NCBI GenBank assembly: GCA_033344795.1
Contig: JAWPMS010000001.1
Span: 2,294,001-2,358,000, forward strand
Origin: SHLQ01 sp033344795
GTDB taxonomy: Bacteria; Actinomycetota; Acidimicrobiia; Acidimicrobiales; SHLQ01
Reading direction: 5' to 3'
DNA: 64,000 nt
This document shows, in pieces, positions 60,529-64,000 of the stretch. The position numbers and the translations under genes were made by a program. The stretch's first letter is position 1. Each line of letters begins with the position of its first letter. Below the pieces are notes generated by a model. That model was not told the DNA's origin, made no database searches, and worked only from the letters and a program-made list of their open reading frames with translations.

Positions 60529-61134
60529 ATGGTTGATGTTCAGCGGTGTGGATGGCCCGGGGGTCACGACGACTACCTGGCGTATCACGATCATGAATGG
60601 GGAAGGCCCACGACCGATGATCACCGGTTGTTCGAGAAGATCTGTCTCGAGGGTTTTCAGTCCGGATTGTCGTGGATCACAATTCTTCGCAAAAGGGACC
60701 GATTTCGTGAGGTCTTCGCAAACTTCGACTTCGAGGTGGTGGCGTCGTTCGACGAGTCGGACGTCGAGAGGCTCCTCGGTGATGTCGGGATCATCCGCCA
60801 TCGGGGCAAGATCGAGGCGACGATCAACAATGCACAGCGCGCGTGCGAACTGATGGAGTCGGCTGGTTCGATCGTCGATTGGGTCTGGGAGTGGGCGGTG
60901 GTCGAGCCTGAGCGTGACGGTGGTGAGGTGCCGACACAAACTCTTCGGTCTGCCGCGCTGGCCAAGGAATTGAAGAAGATGGGCTGGCGGTTCTTCGGCC
61001 CGACTACCGCGTACGCCTTCATGCAGTCCGAAGGTTTGACGAACGATCACGATGCGTCGTGTTTTGTCCGTGAGGCGTGCGAGGACGAACGTCGAGAGTT
61101 CCTCGAGGGTCGCGTGCTTCGCACGGTTGCCTAG
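60529..61134 (+). CDS. tag: DNA-3-methyladenine glycosylase I
   Basis: Excises 3-methyladenine, 201 residues. RCGWPGG near residue 6 carries the N-terminal zinc cysteine, YHDHEWGRPTTDDHRLFEKI and LEGFQSGLSWITILRKRDRF are signature Tag segments (catalytic Glu in LEGFQ), GDVGIIRHRGKIEATINNAQ and WRFFGPTTAYAFMQ follow. Normal length. It ends 2 bases before the convergent HxlR stop. Confidence 0.93.
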   Translation: MVDVQRCGWPGGHDDYLAYHDHEWGRPTTDDHRLFEKICLEGFQSGLSWITILRKRDRFREVFANFDFEVVASFDESDVERLLGDVGIIRHRGKIEATINNAQRACELMESAGSIVDWVWEWAVVEPERDGGEVPTQTLRSAALAKELKKMGWRFFGPTTAYAFMQSEGLTNDHDASCFVREACEDERREFLEGRVLRTVA

Positions 61135-61135
61135 T

Positions 61136-61582
61136 TCAGTCGCGCGCTCGCAGGCGCACCGAGGTGACCGCTTGGTCGATCGGGCGAGACGTGGCTTCGT
61201 CGATGACGATTGGATGGACCGATTCGCCGGTCGAGGTGTCGAACAGTTCCACCCCAGCTCCATTTCGGAACAACCAGTCGTCTCCGAACTGCCACATCGT
61301 GAGCAGGACATCCCACAGGGCCCGACCCTTTGCGGTCAGGACGTAGTCGTGGCGGACAGGCCGATCCTGATAGGCGCTCCGTTCGACGACGCCTTCCTCC
61401 TCGAGGCGTCGCAACCGCTGGGTGAGTATGGCCTTGCTGATGTCGAGTTCTTCTTGAAGTTCTGCAAAGCGCGTCTTGCCCAAAACGAGCTCGCGGAGCA
61501 ACAGCGGGGTCCACCAATCGCCGAGCAGATCAGTGGTGCGTGCGATCGGGCAGTAGGCCCGATCAAATCTCGTCCGCCTCAT
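61136..61582 (-). CDS. HxlR-family transcriptional regulator
   Basis: Winged-helix (DUF24) regulator of 148 residues. CPIARTTDLLGDWWTPLLLR carries the N-terminal Cys typical of redox or aldehyde-sensing HxlR proteins; TRFAELQEELDISKAILTQR is the recognition helix region. A C-terminal extension with ATSRPIDQAVTSVRLR follows. ATG 61580-61582 overlaps the oxidoreductase stop by 1 base (TGATG). Candidate operator: the inverted repeat at 63913-63939 upstream of the oxidoreductase. Confidence 0.88.
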   Translation of the reverse strand: MRRTRFDRAYCPIARTTDLLGDWWTPLLLRELVLGKTRFAELQEELDISKAILTQRLRRLEEEGVVERSAYQDRPVRHDYVLTAKGRALWDVLLTMWQFGDDWLFRNGAGVELFDTSTGESVHPIVIDEATSRPIDQAVTSVRLRARD

Positions 61583-63876
61583 CAGCTGACCAGTTCGAGC
61601 TTGGCGGGAACGTGCTTGTGCCATGGGGTGCCAGCGATTGGATCCTTCCAACTGAGAGACGTGAGTTCGTTGGGCGCGACGCCGGTGACCTCGGGGCTGC
61701 CTCCGGCTGGCGAGTAACCGAGCCCGAGACCGTTGGGAAGTGCGATGTGACCGCGCTGCATGGTGGCGTTGACATCCGCAACAGCGACGGCCGTCCCTTC
61801 CGCAGTCGTGATCCGCACCCGACTGCCGCTCTCGATGCCGAGCACCTCGGCATCGGCGACGCTCAGTCGAAGAGCGCCTTGTGCATCCTTCTTGCGCCAA
61901 CTCGGATCTCGCATGATCGTGTTGGCGGTGAAACTCCTGCGTTCGCCGGCGGAGAGCACGAATGGGTAGTCGTCTGTTGCGAGCGATACGGGACCGTCGC
62001 GGAGCGCCGACAGTTCTTCGAACATCTCGGGCAGGTCGAGATTGATCTTCTGGTCGGCGGTTCGCAGGAGGTCGAATCCTTGATCCGGCTCGTGTCGTGT
62101 GAGGGCAGTGCCATCGCGGCTGTCGATCAACGCGTCGAACAACGCGTTCCCCAACGCTGCGCCTTGTCCCTCATGCCCAGCCGCCTGGACCTGTTGCGGG
62201 TATCGCATCGCGAGTTGTTGAGCGCTGAACCACAGCGGGGCTGCTGCGGACATGCCATCCGGCAGTGTCTTCCCGATCGTCTCATACAGCACGACTGCGC
62301 CCAGCGAAGCGAGCATCGGGTTCTCTGCTGCTGCGCCCAGGAATGCGGCGCCAAAGGCGTCATAGCCCTCCTGAGCGGCCTCTCGAAGCGGCTGAAGGTC
62401 GTCCTCGGCCACAAATCCCATGGCCTTTGCGAGTCTGGAGTGGATCTCGGCTTCGGGAAGCGTGCCCTCGAGCGGCTCGAGAAGGGGCTTTCTGAGCGTG
62501 GCTCGGTTCTCCGGGAAGGTCATGTTGAAGAAGGTCATCTCGGCCTTCTCATATTGGCTGGCTGCGGGAAACACGTAGTCGGCTTCTCTGGCGGTCTCGG
62601 TCATCGCGACGTCGATGACAACAGTGAGTTCCATCGCTCGCATGGCGTCACGAAATGAACCTGAGCTGGCGAGCGAATGCACAGGATTCGCACTTTCGAT
62701 GAACATCGCTCGTGTTCGGTCCTCGTGGTCGCTGAGGATTCCCGCAGCGATGTCGTTGCACGGGATCAGCCCGGAGATCACCCGGCCGCCAGTGATGGGG
62801 TCGATTGGTTCGGACCCCGATGTTCCATAGCTGAACAGCGGCACGATTGCGGTGTGTGCGTTCATCGCGCCGGGTTTGCCGTAGCTGCCGACGAGCGTGG
62901 AGAGTGCTCGCTGGAGGTACGAGACCAACGTGGAGTGTGGGGCCATTTCGACGCCGAGATCTTCGTAGATCGACACGCTTTCGGCCCGTGCAATTCGTCG
63001 GGTCGTTTCGCGGATCCGTTCCTCGGAGATGCCGCACCGGGCCGCATAGTCGGCGATCGGGATGTCTGTGAAGGCGGCAAGCGCCTGTTCGAGGCCGATG
63101 ACGTTTTCTGCGAGCCAGTCGTGCGCCACGAGGTCTTCTTCGACGAGTACGGCGAGCATCGCGGCCAGCAGGAACGCATCACCGCCAGGGTTGACCTGAA
63201 GGAAGTAGTCCGCGAGGTCGGCGGTTTCCGTGCGGCGAACGTCGATCACGACCATCGACCGATCGTCGTCGGCGGCGATCTCCTTCAACACTCTTCTCGT
63301 TTCGTCGAAGCCGTGGCTGTGCCAGGGGTTCTTTCCCAGGAAGATCGAGACCTCGGCGTCCGCGAATTCACCATGGGTGTGCGTGCCGTACATTCGGCCT
63401 TCCACCCAGGCCTCGCCGGTCTTCTCCTGGGCAAGTGCATTCGATTTTCGTGTGATGCCGAGTGCATTGCGGAGTCCGGCGCCGTACAGGCCGCCGAGGT
63501 GGTTCCCCTGGCCGCCACCGCCGTAGTACATGATCTTGCCTTCGCCGTGTTCGGCGTTGACGGCAAGGAGAGCCGCAGCGACCTCGTCGATTGCCGTGTC
63601 CCAGTCGAGTGTGATGTAGGAGCCATCATCGAGCCGTTTCAAGGGATTGGTGAGTCGTCCGGCCGCGTTCTGATAGTGGTTGAGCCGAAGGGCCTTTTCG
63701 CACGTGTAGCCCTTGGAGGAGACGTGTGATTTGTTGCCGCGAACTCGCGAGAACTCACGACCGTCCAGCCGTACTTCCACGCCACAATTCGCGCTGCACA
63801 AGATGCAGACCGTCTTGTGCCATTCCGGGTCCGGCGTGGACTCGGCGTCGTTCGATGCGGCATCGCTGATTGTCAT
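61582..63876 (-). CDS. Molybdopterin oxidoreductase (formate dehydrogenase-like)
   Basis: A 764-residue single-chain oxidoreductase. The N-terminal 4Fe-4S motif CILCSANC with CEKALRLNHYQN near residue 60; molybdopterin guanine dinucleotide domains follow (MYYGGGGQGNHLGGLYGAGL, IFLGKNPWHSHGFDETRRVL, AASQYEKAEMTFFNM). The C-terminal MGD-binding barrel is complete (PNGLGLGYSPAG). No Sec or Cys codon is seen at the usual molybdenum-ligand position; QEKTGEAWVEGRMYG stands there, so the ligand is uncertain. No partner subunits in the window. Not a selenoprotein on this reading. Start ATG 63876. Confidence 0.88.
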   Translation of the reverse strand: MTISDAASNDAESTPDPEWHKTVCILCSANCGVEVRLDGREFSRVRGNKSHVSSKGYTCEKALRLNHYQNAAGRLTNPLKRLDDGSYITLDWDTAIDEVAAALLAVNAEHGEGKIMYYGGGGQGNHLGGLYGAGLRNALGITRKSNALAQEKTGEAWVEGRMYGTHTHGEFADAEVSIFLGKNPWHSHGFDETRRVLKEIAADDDRSMVVIDVRRTETADLADYFLQVNPGGDAFLLAAMLAVLVEEDLVAHDWLAENVIGLEQALAAFTDIPIADYAARCGISEERIRETTRRIARAESVSIYEDLGVEMAPHSTLVSYLQRALSTLVGSYGKPGAMNAHTAIVPLFSYGTSGSEPIDPITGGRVISGLIPCNDIAAGILSDHEDRTRAMFIESANPVHSLASSGSFRDAMRAMELTVVIDVAMTETAREADYVFPAASQYEKAEMTFFNMTFPENRATLRKPLLEPLEGTLPEAEIHSRLAKAMGFVAEDDLQPLREAAQEGYDAFGAAFLGAAAENPMLASLGAVVLYETIGKTLPDGMSAAAPLWFSAQQLAMRYPQQVQAAGHEGQGAALGNALFDALIDSRDGTALTRHEPDQGFDLLRTADQKINLDLPEMFEELSALRDGPVSLATDDYPFVLSAGERRSFTANTIMRDPSWRKKDAQGALRLSVADAEVLGIESGSRVRITTAEGTAVAVADVNATMQRGHIALPNGLGLGYSPAGGSPEVTGVAPNELTSLSWKDPIAGTPWHKHVPAKLELVS

Positions 63877-63912
63877 GGTGTGACTCGCTTCCCCGATAAG
63901 GTGCTCACTTCA

Positions 63913-63939
63913 GAGTGGGTTCGTTTATAGAACCTACTC
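63913..63939. promoter_or_regulatory. Inverted repeat, candidate HxlR operator
   Basis: GAGTGGGTTC at 63913-63922 and GAACCTACTC at 63930-63939, 9 of 10 positions matching around GTTTATA. It sits between the divergent oxidoreductase-hxlR operon and the gene starting at 63991, where a DUF24 repressor could control both. Confidence 0.65.
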
Positions 63940-63990
63940 GATCCACGTTTCCTGGCAAGCTGTCCTACTCACTCGCAAGGAGTCCTTCAC

Positions 63991-64000
63991 ATGCGCCTCA
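63991..64000 (+). CDS. Start of a gene continuing beyond the window
   Basis: ATG CGC CTC A at the very end of the window, preceded by CGCAAGGAGTCCTTCAC, a good ribosome binding site. Nothing can be said of the product except that the first codons read Met-Arg-Leu. Confidence 0.65.

Noticed and set aside
61582..63876. Formate dehydrogenase as a second selenoprotein
   Set aside because: No in-frame TGA occurs in the reading frame; the region of the usual Sec/Cys ligand is ordinary sense codons.

Overview
The window is high-GC, densely packed bacterial chromosome. Many genes overlap by four bases (ATGA or GTGA), and GTG starts are frequent. A CarD regulator, a succinylhomoserine-type MetZ, actinobacterial LeuB and CimA proteins, OmpA/BON proteins of the kind known from mycobacteria, and several secreted RTX-repeat proteins suggest an actinomycete, probably of the Acidimicrobiia (Ilumatobacter-like). 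That placement is inference from protein style; no rRNA gene is present to confirm it.

Layout. 1-7.1 kb (minus strand): a truncated acyl-CoA synthetase, then a cobalamin operon (btuF-btuC-btuD-cobO-cobU-cobT-cobS, named in transcription order) behind a cobalamin riboswitch whose B12 box overlaps the btuF ribosome binding site. 7.1-16.2 kb: secreted lipoproteins, a hydrolase, greA, metZ, rhodanese, a dienelactone hydrolase, a two-gene ABC exporter and a LysR regulator. 16.2-20 kb: a 16-bp tandem repeat running into a hydroxyisobutyrate-type dehydrogenase, a BesD/HalD-like non-haem iron oxygenase, azlCD and a PIG-L deacetylase. 21.7-24.4 kb: leuB-cimA, a pair suited to citramalate-route isoleucine and leucine synthesis. 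25.8-30 kb: an RTX protein, gltX, a flavin reductase and a YdcF protein. 30.05-30.75 kb: a gene-free, partly AT-rich stretch with six copies of a structured repeat, ending at tRNA-Gln and tRNA-Glu. 31-41 kb: a methyltransferase, an RTX-CAP protein, tRNA-Pro, carD, capA, an atypical amidohydrolase, an alaX editing protein and a 66-bp tandem repeat. 41.3-44.8 kb: a DNA methyltransferase with two unknown genes (candidate restriction or defence island) facing a DEDDy exonuclease. 44.9-51.8 kb: a propeller-RTX protein, threonine aldolase, a CbxX/CfxQ AAA ATPase with a membrane partner, and a cell-wall amidase. 52-57.5 kb (minus): an envelope cluster of propeller lipoprotein, coiled-coil/HhH protein and two BON-OmpA proteins. 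57.6-64 kb: a Clp_N-domain protein, glnB, a selenocysteine-type ArsC gene, a metallopeptidase, tag, and a molybdopterin oxidoreductase with an HxlR regulator.

The most notable item is at 59081-59437: an ArsC/Spx-family gene whose catalytic cysteine codon is an in-frame TGA, followed at a suitable distance by a SECIS-like hairpin, twelve bases downstream of a PII signalling gene. It is easily missed because ordinary gene calling starts it after the TGA. Second is the structured repeat array beside tRNA-Glu, whose stems keep pairing through compensatory changes.
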